Source: Streptomyces fodineus (GTDB lineage: Bacteria; Actinomycetota; Actinomycetes; Streptomycetales; Streptomycetaceae). From it: a stretch of 64,000 nt of DNA. The notes under the pieces are model-generated. The model had not been told where the DNA came from. It did not search any database and worked only from the letters and a program-made list of their open reading frames with translations. The DNA lies in NCBI RefSeq assembly GCF_001735805.1, contig NZ_CP017248.1:4526001-4590000 (forward strand), given 5' to 3'. The translations under genes and the position numbers were made by a program. This document shows, one piece after another, positions 16,293-23,580 of the stretch; positions within the stretch are counted from its first letter, which is position 1, and every line of letters starts with the position of its first letter.

Positions 16293-17420
16293 TCAGTGGG
16301 CGACCAGCTTGGTGCTGAGCCACTGGAGCATCCCGGGGATCTCCCGCTTCCAGGTGTTGAAGTTGTGCCCGCCGCTCGGAAGGATGATCGACGAGACCCT
16401 GGTCACGTTCGTGTCCTGCACGGCCTTGATGAACTTGAGCGTGTCCTTGTAGTTGTGCTCACCGACCTTGCTGCTGGTGACGAGCAGTGACGTTTCGGGA
16501 GCGGGCAGATGCTTGAGCGACCAGAAGAGGTCGGCGCGATTCTGCAGGTTCTTGTTGCCGTGGAAGAGGTCCCCGGTGGTGGGGTCGATCGGCGACTTGT
16601 AGTACGGCGACAGGCCCGCGGCGGCGGCGTAGGAACCCGGGTGGTGCATGGCGATCTTCAGTGCACAGTAGCCGCCGGTCGAGTCGCCGGCGATGCCCCA
16701 GCTGGCGGGCGTCTTGTCGACCCGGTAGTGGGCCATCACCGACTCGCGCAGGTCCTTGGCGAAGAAGGTCTCGGCCTGCGGGCCACCGGGAACGTCGACG
16801 CACTCGGTGTCGCGCGGCGGTGCCACGGTCGGCCGCAGCATCACCAGGATCATCGGCTGCATCTTCCCGTTCTTGCCCAGCTGCTGCGCCGTACTGGGGT
16901 AGTGCAGCTTGTCCACCAGCGCCTGCGCCGTGCCGGGGTAGCCCGTGAGGACGACGGAGACCGGGAACTTGCGCGCGCGGTTCTGCGGCTGGAAGTACTC
17001 CGGGGGGAGGTACACGAAGGCGGGCGTGGCCAGATGGGTCGTACGGCCGATGATGTCGACCTTCTGGACCTGCCCGGCCACCTGCGGCAGCGGACTGCTC
17101 ACCCCGATGACCCGGGAGGTCGAGACCACCTGGATGGGGCTGTTTCCGCCGCCGCCCGCTATATGGTCGACGACCACTCCCTGGCCGTTCTCCTGGCCGA
17201 ACAGGTCGGCCCAGCTGGCGTAGAAACCGAAGGTCTGGTTGGCGAAGAGGCCTGCGGAGGCGAAGACCGCCAGCTGGGTGGCGAGCAAGAGGCCGACCCG
17301 TCCGCTGACGGCCCGCCAGCTCCGTCGGGCCAGTCGCGGCCACAGCCACACCGTGCCGACGAACAGCACGGCGGCGAGGACGATGACCAGCATCAGCACT
17401 TTGTTGCTCGTGAGACCCAT
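16293..17420 (-). CDS. Membrane-anchored alpha/beta-hydrolase esterase (esterase D-like fold)
   Basis: 375 residues. N-terminal hydrophobic segments (about 6-25 and 42-62) export or anchor a hydrolase domain that starts near residue 90. Catalytic features visible: WGIAGDSTGGYCALKIAMHH with the nucleophile in GDSTGG (near residue 245), and a C-terminal LPSGGHNFNTWKREIP carrying the likely catalytic His. The gene is divergent from the MprF-like gene at 17623. In other actinobacteria secreted hydrolases beside MprF-type enzymes remove amino acids from aminoacylated lipids, so an aminoacyl-lipid hydrolase is a reasonable guess. ATG 17420 has AGGAAG about six bases upstream. Confidence 0.85.
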   Translation of the reverse strand: MGLTSNKVLMLVIVLAAVLFVGTVWLWPRLARRSWRAVSGRVGLLLATQLAVFASAGLFANQTFGFYASWADLFGQENGQGVVVDHIAGGGGNSPIQVVSTSRVIGVSSPLPQVAGQVQKVDIIGRTTHLATPAFVYLPPEYFQPQNRARKFPVSVVLTGYPGTAQALVDKLHYPSTAQQLGKNGKMQPMILVMLRPTVAPPRDTECVDVPGGPQAETFFAKDLRESVMAHYRVDKTPASWGIAGDSTGGYCALKIAMHHPGSYAAAAGLSPYYKSPIDPTTGDLFHGNKNLQNRADLFWSLKHLPAPETSLLVTSSKVGEHNYKDTLKFIKAVQDTNVTRVSSIILPSGGHNFNTWKREIPGMLQWLSTKLVAH

Positions 17421-17525
17421 GGGCTGCTTCCTGCCTGCGCTTTCCGCCCGGCGCCGCCCACGCTTGATTGCGAAGGCTTGCCCGGGGCTTTCCTTGGCCT
17501 TTGACCCGACTTTCCGGTGGGGAGT

Positions 17526-17553
17526 GAACCTCTCTCCCCCAGACACCGTCCTA
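17526..17553 (+). promoter_or_regulatory. Candidate ECF-sigma (sigma-E-like) promoter for the mprF-like gene
   Basis: GAAC at 17526-17529, 17 bases, then CGTC at 17547-17550 followed by CTA. This matches the general GAAC...CGTC form of ECF sigma promoters such as those of Streptomyces sigma-E. Transcription would start near 17560, about 60 bases upstream of the start at 17623. Confidence 0.4.
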
Positions 17554-17622
17554 GAGGGCGCAATGTCGCCGGATGCCCGATCGGGCCCGGGTTCAAGGTC
17601 TCTCGCAGAACTACGGGATGCG

Positions 17623-19461
17623 ATGTCTGTCAGGATAGATGGGGAAATGTCGGGCGAGGTTCCGGGCCGATCGAGCCGGGCGCGGCGCATACTTCGCGGC
17701 CCACGCCCCGAGGCCGTTCCCGCCCTGGTCGGCACTGCGGCCGCCCTCGTGGGCGTCCTGGACATTGCGGCGGGTGTGTTCCCGCGCTTCCGTCACAGTC
17801 GTATGCACGCCATCGCCGAGGTGCTGCCGGGCTCGTTCGGGCCCTTCGCCGCGGCGCTGTCGCTGAGCGCCGGTGTGCTGTTGCTGCTGCTCGCGCACGG
17901 CCTCAAACGGCGCAAGCGCCGGGCGTGGCGGGCGGCGGTCGCACTGCTGCCGGCGGGCGCGGCGGCGCAGTTCGCGTACCGGCACTCTATCGTCGGTGTG
18001 CTCATCGCGGTCGCACTGCTCGTGCCGCTGCTCATCCATCGCGACCAGTTCGCGGCGCTGCCCGACCCGCGCAGCAGGTGGCGCGCGCTCGCCAACTTCG
18101 TCCTCATGAGCGCCGGTTCCCTCGTGCTCGGACTCATCATCGTCAGCGTCCATCCGCACCGGACCATCGGCGACCCGAGCCTGGCCGATCGGCTGACGCA
18201 CGTCGTCTACGGCCTGTTCGGCTTCGAGGGCCCGGTCGACTACCAGGGCAACACGTCCTGGACCGTCGCCTTCTCCCTCGGCGCCCTCGGCTGGATCACC
18301 GCCGTCACCACCATCTACCTGGCCTTCCGCCCCGAGCACCCGGTCGCGCGCCTCACCGAGGAGGACGAGTCCCGGCTGCGGGCCCTGCTGGCCAAGCACG
18401 GCGGGCGCGACTCTCTCGGCCACTTCGCGCTGCGCCGCGACAAGGCGGTCGTCTTCTCCCCCAGCGGCAAGGCCGCCGTCACCTACCGCGTCGTCTCCGG
18501 TGTGATGCTCGCCAGCGGCGACCCCATCGGCGACGTCGAGGCCTGGCCCGGCGCCATCGAGCGGTTCATGGACGAGGCCAGGGCCCACTCCTGGACTCCC
18601 GCCGTCATGGGCTGCTCGGAGACGGGCGGCGAGGTGTGGACCCGTGAGACCGGCCTGGACGCCCTGGAACTGGGTGACGAGGCGGTGGTGGACGTCGCGG
18701 ATTTCTCGCTCGCCGGACGCGCGATGCGCAACGTCCGACAAATGGTCAAGCGCATCGAGCGAGCCGGCTACGAAACCCGGGTACGGCGTATCCGTGACCT
18801 CGGCGAGGCCGAGCTGGAGCGCATCCGCCGGGCGGCGGAGGACTGGCGCGGCACCGACACCGAGCGCGGCTTCTCCATGGCGCTCGGCCGCATCGGCGAC
18901 GCCGCCGACGGCGACTGCCTGATCGCCACCGCGCACAAGCAGGACGACCAGCCCGGCGAGTACGGCGACCTGAAGGCGATCCTGCACTTCGTGCCCTGGG
19001 GAAAGGACGGCGCCTCGCTGGACCTGATGCGCCGCGACCGCAGCGCGGACCCCGGCATGAACGAGCTGCTGATCGTCGCCGCCCTCCAGGCCGCGCCGAA
19101 GCTCGGCGTCACCCGGGTCTCGCTGAACTTCGCGATGTTCCGCTCCGCCCTCGCGCGCGGCGAGAAGATCGGCGCCGGTCCGGTGCTGCGCGCCTGGCGG
19201 GGACTGCTGGTGTTCCTCTCGCGCTGGTTCCAGATCGAGTCGCTGTACAAGTTCAACGCCAAGTTCCAGCCGCGCTGGGAGCCCCGCTTCGTGGTCTACC
19301 GGAACAGCGCGGACCTGCCCCGCATAGGCTTCGCCGCCATGCAGGCGGAGGGCTTCGTCAACTTCGCCCTGCCGCTCCCGCACTTCCTGCGCCGGCGCAA
19401 GGCGGCCGCCGCGCGCCCCTGCGCGCACACCATGGCGGAACACGACGTCCGCGCGGCCTGA
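17623..19461 (+). CDS. MprF-like phosphatidylglycerol aminoacyltransferase (DUF2156), short membrane part
   Basis: 612 residues. About six hydrophobic segments occupy residues 30-235, followed by a DUF2156 GNAT-type catalytic domain. That domain includes KAVVFSPSGKAAVTYRVVSG, ASGDPIGDVEAWPGAIERF, the LRNVRQMVKR-like stretch AMRNVRQMVKRIERAG, and GMNELLIVAALQAAPKLGVTRVSLNFAMF read in pieces. Full MprF has 14 segments, so the flippase part is reduced. It probably transfers an amino acid (often lysine) from tRNA to phosphatidylglycerol, lowering surface negative charge. ATG 17623 is used; ATG 17647 is an in-frame alternative. A strong hairpin follows at 19496. Confidence 0.88.
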   Translation: MSVRIDGEMSGEVPGRSSRARRILRGPRPEAVPALVGTAAALVGVLDIAAGVFPRFRHSRMHAIAEVLPGSFGPFAAALSLSAGVLLLLLAHGLKRRKRRAWRAAVALLPAGAAAQFAYRHSIVGVLIAVALLVPLLIHRDQFAALPDPRSRWRALANFVLMSAGSLVLGLIIVSVHPHRTIGDPSLADRLTHVVYGLFGFEGPVDYQGNTSWTVAFSLGALGWITAVTTIYLAFRPEHPVARLTEEDESRLRALLAKHGGRDSLGHFALRRDKAVVFSPSGKAAVTYRVVSGVMLASGDPIGDVEAWPGAIERFMDEARAHSWTPAVMGCSETGGEVWTRETGLDALELGDEAVVDVADFSLAGRAMRNVRQMVKRIERAGYETRVRRIRDLGEAELERIRRAAEDWRGTDTERGFSMALGRIGDAADGDCLIATAHKQDDQPGEYGDLKAILHFVPWGKDGASLDLMRRDRSADPGMNELLIVAALQAAPKLGVTRVSLNFAMFRSALARGEKIGAGPVLRAWRGLLVFLSRWFQIESLYKFNAKFQPRWEPRFVVYRNSADLPRIGFAAMQAEGFVNFALPLPHFLRRRKAAAARPCAHTMAEHDVRAA

Positions 19462-19495
19462 GCGCCGCGGGAGCGAGCGGTACGGCCGCGGAACG

Positions 19496-19545
19496 GGCCC
19501 GGGCGGGCGCCCCAACCCCTCCAGCACGGGGCGCCCGCCCGGGCC
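19496..19545 (+). terminator. 18-bp perfect hairpin after the mprF-like gene
   Basis: GGCCCGGGCGGGCGCCCC (19496-19513) and its exact complement (19528-19545) flank a 14-base loop, 34 bp after the stop codon. It separates the MprF-like gene from the folate genes. Confidence 0.8.
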
Positions 19546-19574
19546 GCCGCGCGTTCCGGCCCCCCTCCTGGGCC

Positions 19575-19589
19575 TACGCTGAACGTATG
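19575..19589 (+). promoter_or_regulatory. -10 hexamer and leaderless ATG start of folP
   Basis: TACGCT at 19575-19580, six bases, ATG at 19587, with no Shine-Dalgarno sequence. The same arrangement occurs upstream of the PH-domain gene at 12830. Confidence 0.45.
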
Positions 19590-20501
19590 AACAACCTCAG
19601 CGGGCGCGGCCAGGTCGCCGGCCTTCCGGCATGGGACCGGTGCGCGGTCATGGGCGTCGTCAACGTGACCCCCGACTCCTTCTCCGACGGCGGCCGCTGG
19701 TTCGACACGACGGCCGCCGTCAAGCACGGCCTGGACCTCGTCGCCGAAGGAGCCGACCTGGTCGACGTCGGCGGCGAGTCCACCCGCCCCGGTGCCACCC
19801 GGGTGGACGAGGCAGAGGAACTCCGGCGCGTCATCCCCGTCGTCCGCGGCCTCGCCTCCGAAGGCGTCGTCGTCTCCGTCGACACCATGCGCGCCTGTGT
19901 CGCCGAACAGTCCCTCGCCGCCGGCGCCGCCCTCGTCAACGACGTCAGCGGCGGCCTCGCCGACCCCGCGATGATCCCCGTGGTCGCCGGCATGGGCGCC
20001 CCGTTCGTCGTCATGCACTGGCGCGGCTTCCTCCAGGGCGGCAACGTCAAGGGCGTCTACGAGGACGTGGTGGCCGAAGTCGTCGACGAGCTGCACACGC
20101 GCGTGGAGGCCGTGCTGGCGGGCGGCATCGCCCCCGACCGGATCGTCGTCGACCCCGGTCTCGGCTTCTCCAAGGAGGCCGAGCACGACCTCACCCTTCT
20201 CGCCCACCTCGACCGCCTGCGCGCCCTCGGCCACCCCCTGCTCGTGGCCGCCTCCCGCAAGAGGTTCCTCGGCCGCGTCCTCGCCGGCCCGGAGGGCGCA
20301 CCCCCGCCGGCCCGGGAGCGCGATGCCGCCACGGCCGCCGTCTCCGCACTCGCGGCGCACTCCGGCGCATGGGCGGTGCGCGTACATGAGGTACACGCCA
20401 CCGCGGACGCCGTGCGGGTCGCGCGGGCCGTGGAGGAGGCGCGTACAGCGGGCTCGGCGCCCGGTGTCCGTGGTGAGCGTGGGGCGGAAGGAACCCGGTG
20501 A
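19587..20501 (+). CDS. folP: Dihydropteroate synthase
   Basis: Condenses 6-hydroxymethyl-dihydropterin pyrophosphate with p-aminobenzoate; the sulfonamide target. The 304-residue protein has the signatures MGVVNVTPDSFSDGG near residue 22, DVGGESTRPGATRVD near 60, VNDVSGG near 117, and ASRKRFLGRVL with the C-terminal Arg/His strand RVHEVHATADAVRVARA. All usual catalytic residues appear present. It is the first gene of a plus-strand folate operon (folP, NTF2-like, folB, folK), with a GTGA overlap to the next gene. The start appears leaderless. Confidence 0.95.
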   Translation: MNNLSGRGQVAGLPAWDRCAVMGVVNVTPDSFSDGGRWFDTTAAVKHGLDLVAEGADLVDVGGESTRPGATRVDEAEELRRVIPVVRGLASEGVVVSVDTMRACVAEQSLAAGAALVNDVSGGLADPAMIPVVAGMGAPFVVMHWRGFLQGGNVKGVYEDVVAEVVDELHTRVEAVLAGGIAPDRIVVDPGLGFSKEAEHDLTLLAHLDRLRALGHPLLVAASRKRFLGRVLAGPEGAPPPARERDAATAAVSALAAHSGAWAVRVHEVHATADAVRVARAVEEARTAGSAPGVRGERGAEGTR

Positions 20502-21040
20502 GCGCCCCTCATACCGACGTCGAGCAGGTGGAGGCCGCCAACACCGCCTTCTACGAGGCGATGGAACGCGGCGACTTCGAGGAACTGTCCTCGCTCTGGC
20601 TCACCCCCGCCGACCTGGGCGTCGACGAGGAGTACCACGACCCGGCGGACAGCGGCGTGGTCTCCTGCGTACACCCCGGCTGGCCCGTGCTCACCGGCCG
20701 CGGCGAAGTCCTCAGGTCGTACGCCCTGATCATGGCCAACACCGACTACATCCAGTTCTTCCTCACCGACGTGCACGTCTCCGTGACCGGCGACACCGCG
20801 CTCGTGACCTGCACCGAGAACATCCTCAGCGGCGGCCCCGCCCCCGAGGAGGGCGCGGAACTGGGACCACTGGTCGGTCAGCTCGTCGTCGCCACGAACG
20901 TGTTCCGGCGCACATCCTCCGGTTGGAAGCTCTGGTCGCACCACGCCTCGCCCGTCCTGGCGGAGAGCGAGGACGATGAGGGCGAGGCCGGCGACACCGG
21001 CGTCAACGGCGTGAACCCGGACGGTGGCCCCCTCGCCTGA
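20498..21040 (+). CDS. NTF2-like (SnoaL_3-type) protein in the folate operon
   Basis: 180 residues. The NTF2-like fold is recognisable from EAANTAFYEAMERGDFEEL at the start, then HPGWPVLTGRGEVLRSYALI, FFLTDVHVSVTGDTALVTCTE and FRRTSSGWKLWSHHASPV. The last 35 residues are acidic and probably disordered. No catalytic set is obvious. Start GTG overlaps the folP stop (GTGA), so it is translated with folP; a small ligand-binding or pterin-related role is possible but unsupported. About 250 bp follow before folB. Confidence 0.85.
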   Translation: MSAPHTDVEQVEAANTAFYEAMERGDFEELSSLWLTPADLGVDEEYHDPADSGVVSCVHPGWPVLTGRGEVLRSYALIMANTDYIQFFLTDVHVSVTGDTALVTCTENILSGGPAPEEGAELGPLVGQLVVATNVFRRTSSGWKLWSHHASPVLAESEDDEGEAGDTGVNGVNPDGGPLA

Positions 21041-21071
21041 GCGGGTAGACGCTCCGCAGGGAGCAAGAAGT

Positions 21072-21160
21072 GGTTGGAATCACCTACCCCTGGGTAGGAG
21101 CCGCTACCAACCCATGACACGGCCGGGTTTCCCCCGGGAAACACGAGATGAACCCTCGTG
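21072..21160 (+). promoter_or_regulatory. Cluster of inverted repeats upstream of folB
   Basis: Three dyads lie within about 90 bp: CTACCCCTGGGTAG (21084-21097), nested inside GGTTGG (21072-21077) and CCAACC; GTTTCCC/GGGAAAC (21127-21142); and CACGAG/CTCGTG around 21142-21160. They sit in the 248-bp gap between the NTF2-like gene and folB. They could be a processing site, terminator/attenuator or operator; no known riboswitch was recognised. Confidence 0.45.
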
Positions 21161-21288
21161 ATCCCGGCCCGGGTCCGCGCCTTGCAGCCCGGCTTTGTCA
21201 GTGCCCGCAGGTAGATTCGTCTGAGACCGGAGTGCCGCCCGCACGCGGTGCACACCGGTCCTTCCCGACGATTGCAGGAGTGATTCGC

Positions 21289-21648
21289 GTGGATCGTGTC
21301 GCGCTGCGCGGCCTCAAGGCCCGCGGGCACCACGGTGTCTTCCCCAAGGAGCGCGAGGAGGGCCAGACCTTCATCGTGGACCTCGTTCTGGGGCTGGACA
21401 CCCGGCCGGCCGCGGCCGACGACGACCTGGCGAAGACCGTTCACTACGGCGTCGTGGCCGAAGAGGTCGTGGCCGTCGTAGAAGGCGAGCCGGTGGACCT
21501 GATCGAGACCCTCGCCGAGCGGATCGCCCAGTCCTGCCTGAAGCACGAAGGCGTACAGGAGGTCGAGGTCTGCGTCCACAAGCCGGACGCACCGATCACC
21601 GTCCCCTTCGACGACGTGACCGTCACCATCACCCGGAGCCGAGTATGA
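21289..21648 (+). CDS. folB: Dihydroneopterin aldolase
   Basis: 119 residues. It converts 7,8-dihydroneopterin to 6-hydroxymethyl-dihydropterin and glycolaldehyde. Family features: LRGLKARGHHGVFPKEREEGQTF, split as GHHGVFPKEREEGQTF near residue 15, DDDLAKTVHYGVVAEEV with the conserved Tyr, LIETLAERIAQSCL, and VHKPDAPI with the catalytic Lys. GTG 21289 is eight bases downstream of GCAGGAG. An open frame extends upstream to 21148, but that part is the structured leader. It overlaps folK by four bases (ATGA). Confidence 0.95.
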   Translation: MDRVALRGLKARGHHGVFPKEREEGQTFIVDLVLGLDTRPAAADDDLAKTVHYGVVAEEVVAVVEGEPVDLIETLAERIAQSCLKHEGVQEVEVCVHKPDAPITVPFDDVTVTITRSRV

Positions 21649-22256
21649 CCCGACCTTTCCTCCAGGGTCACAGCGACCCGACCGTCCAGCCGGTGCCCGC
21701 CTCGGTCGTCGAGAAGGTGGACGCCGCCGACACGACCCTGCAGAACCCGAAGTGGGCCGTCATCTCCATCGGCTCCAACCTCGGCAACCGTCTGGAGACC
21801 CTCCAGGGCGCCGTCGACGCCCTGGAGGACACCCCCGGTCTCCGTGTGAAGGCCGTCTCCCCCGTGTACGAGACCGAGCCCTGGGGCGTGGAGCCCGGCA
21901 GCCAGCCGACGTACTTCAACGCGGTCGTGCTCCTCAAGACCACCCTGCCCCCGGCCTCGTTGCTGGAGCGCGCGCACGCCATAGAGGAGGCGTACAAACG
22001 CGTCCGCGACGAGCACTGGGGCCCGCGCACCCTGGACGTCGACATCGTCGCCTACGCCGACGTCACCTCCGACGACCCGCGGCTCACCCTGCCCCACCCG
22101 CGCGCCCACGAGCGCGCCTTCGTGCTCGCACCCTGGCACGACGTGGATCCGCAGGCGCAGCTGCCCGGCCGTGGCCCGGTGGCCGAGCTGCTGTCGGTCG
22201 TCACCCGCACGGGCGTGGAGCCCCGCCAGGACCTGGAACTCCGACTGCCCGAGTAG
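21645..22256 (+). CDS. folK: 2-amino-4-hydroxy-6-hydroxymethyldihydropteridine pyrophosphokinase
   Basis: 203 residues. It pyrophosphorylates hydroxymethyl-dihydropterin, making the FolP substrate. The HPPK domain starts near residue 37: AVISIGSNLGNRLETLQGAV, SPVYETEPWGVEPGSQPTYFNAVV in two parts, and the signature RDEHWGPRTLDVDIVAY. An N-terminal extension of about 35 residues (MTRPFLQGHSDPTVQPVPAS) precedes the domain, probably disordered. The start is fixed by the ATGA overlap with folB. Confidence 0.95.
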   Translation: MTRPFLQGHSDPTVQPVPASVVEKVDAADTTLQNPKWAVISIGSNLGNRLETLQGAVDALEDTPGLRVKAVSPVYETEPWGVEPGSQPTYFNAVVLLKTTLPPASLLERAHAIEEAYKRVRDEHWGPRTLDVDIVAYADVTSDDPRLTLPHPRAHERAFVLAPWHDVDPQAQLPGRGPVAELLSVVTRTGVEPRQDLELRLPE

Positions 22257-22327
22257 TCGTTAAGGTCAAGACGACAAGGTCGACTCGACCGCGGTCCGGA
22301 CCGGTCCGGGGGAGCTGAAGGGACACC

Positions 22328-22816
22328 GTGAGAGAGCTGCGCATCAGGGTGCTGGCGGGCGTGTTCGTCGTGGCCGGCATCCTGTCCTGGGCGGGTGCCC
22401 GCCTCTGGAACTCGATCGGGACCCTGCCCAGTGTCCCCCTGGCCGCCCCCATCGTCCTCGCGCTGATCGCGGTGGTCCTGCTCTCGACGGCGCTCTCGCT
22501 CCGCGCCCGCTTCAAGGCCCAGCGCGAGCGCCGCCCCGGCGCCAAGGGCGTCGATCCCCTGATGGCCGCCCGCGCGGTCGTCTTCGGCCAGGCCAGCGCC
22601 CTGGTCGCCGCCCTCGTCGCCGGTATGTACGGCGGCACGGGCGTGTTCCTGCTGGAGCTCCTCGACCTCCCGGCCCGCCGCGACCAGGCCATCTACGCCG
22701 GGTTCTCGGTCCTGGCCGGCATCGGGGTGATAGCGGCGGCCATGTTCCTGGAGCGCGTCTGCAAGCTCCCCGAGGACGAGGACCAGAACCACCCGGGAGC
22801 GGAACCGGCGGCATGA
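22328..22816 (+). CDS. DUF3180 family membrane protein
   Basis: 162 residues with four hydrophobic segments (about 7-27, 37-58, 82-105, 122-142) and a short basic cytoplasmic loop (RARFKAQRERRPGAKG). This matches the DUF3180 family, commonly found directly after folK in actinobacteria. The GTG at 22328 follows GAAGGGA. Function is unknown. It is convergent with folE, whose stop lies 24 bp away. Confidence 0.85.
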   Translation: MRELRIRVLAGVFVVAGILSWAGARLWNSIGTLPSVPLAAPIVLALIAVVLLSTALSLRARFKAQRERRPGAKGVDPLMAARAVVFGQASALVAALVAGMYGGTGVFLLELLDLPARRDQAIYAGFSVLAGIGVIAAAMFLERVCKLPEDEDQNHPGAEPAA

Positions 22817-22840
22817 CCGCCGGTTTCCTGAAGCACCGGT

Positions 22841-23446
22841 TCAGCGCGCCATGATCAGGCTCATGGCCTCGTTCCGCGTCGCCGCGTCCCGCAGCTGACC
22901 GCGCACGGCGGACGTTATGGTCTTCGCGCCCGGCTTGCGAATGCCGCGCATGGACATGCACATGTGCTCGCACTCGACGACCACGATGACGCCCCGCGGC
23001 TCCAGGATCTCCATCAGGGAGTCCGCGATCTGCGTGGTGAGTCGTTCCTGCACCTGCGGCCGACGGGCGTAGACGTCCACCAGCCGGGCCAGCTTGGACA
23101 GGCCGGTGATCTTTCCGGTGACGGACGGGATGTAGCCGACGTGGGCGACGCCTCGGAACGGCACCAGGTGATGCTCACAGGTCGAGTACACCTCGATGTC
23201 CTTCACCAGGACCATCTCGTCGTGTCCCAGGTCGAACGTCGTCGTCAGGACGTCCTCGGGTTTCTGCCACAGCCCCGCGAAGATCTCCCGGTAAGCCCGT
23301 GCGACCCGCGTCGGCGTCTCCCTGAGGCCCTCACGGTCCGGGTCTTCACCGATCGCGATCAGAAGTTCGCGTACGGCGTTCTCGGCGCGCTTCTCGTCGA
23401 ACTCGCCGATGGGGCCCTCGCCGTCCAGCGTCACCGGATCGGTCAT
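22841..23446 (-). CDS. folE: GTP cyclohydrolase I
   Basis: 201 residues. It opens GTP to dihydroneopterin triphosphate, committing it to folate synthesis. Zinc ligands are visible in YSTCEHHLVPF (Cys and His near residues 89-92) and ECEHMCMSMRG (Cys near 160). Other motifs are ETPTRVARAY, GLSKLARLVDVYARRPQVQE and the C-terminal RNEAMSLI. ATG at 23446. It sits downstream of ftsH but is insulated by a 19-bp hairpin, so it probably has its own promoter in 23447-23509. Confidence 0.96.
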   Translation of the reverse strand: MTDPVTLDGEGPIGEFDEKRAENAVRELLIAIGEDPDREGLRETPTRVARAYREIFAGLWQKPEDVLTTTFDLGHDEMVLVKDIEVYSTCEHHLVPFRGVAHVGYIPSVTGKITGLSKLARLVDVYARRPQVQERLTTQIADSLMEILEPRGVIVVVECEHMCMSMRGIRKPGAKTITSAVRGQLRDAATRNEAMSLIMAR

Positions 23447-23509
23447 CTGTTCCTCGTTCCTCTGCCTTCACGGGTGGCAGGCGGCCACACGTCTTGCCTG
23501 CGGACATAC

Positions 23510-23553
23510 GAACGCCGCGCCCCCCAGGCTAAAACCTGGGGGGCGCGGCGTTC
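23510..23553 (-). terminator. 19-bp perfect hairpin terminator after ftsH
   Basis: GAACGCCGCGCCCCCCAGG (23510-23528) and its exact complement (23535-23553) around CTAAAA. It starts 28 bp past the ftsH stop codon and separates ftsH from folE. No T tract follows. Confidence 0.85.
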
Positions 23554-23580
23554 ATTCCAGGCCTGCTGGCCGAAACTCGC

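Noticed and set aside
21195..21217. TTGTCA ... TAGATT as a promoter of folB
   Set aside because: The hexamers are only 11 bp apart, too close for a sigma-70-type promoter; the TAGATT may still be a -10 alone.
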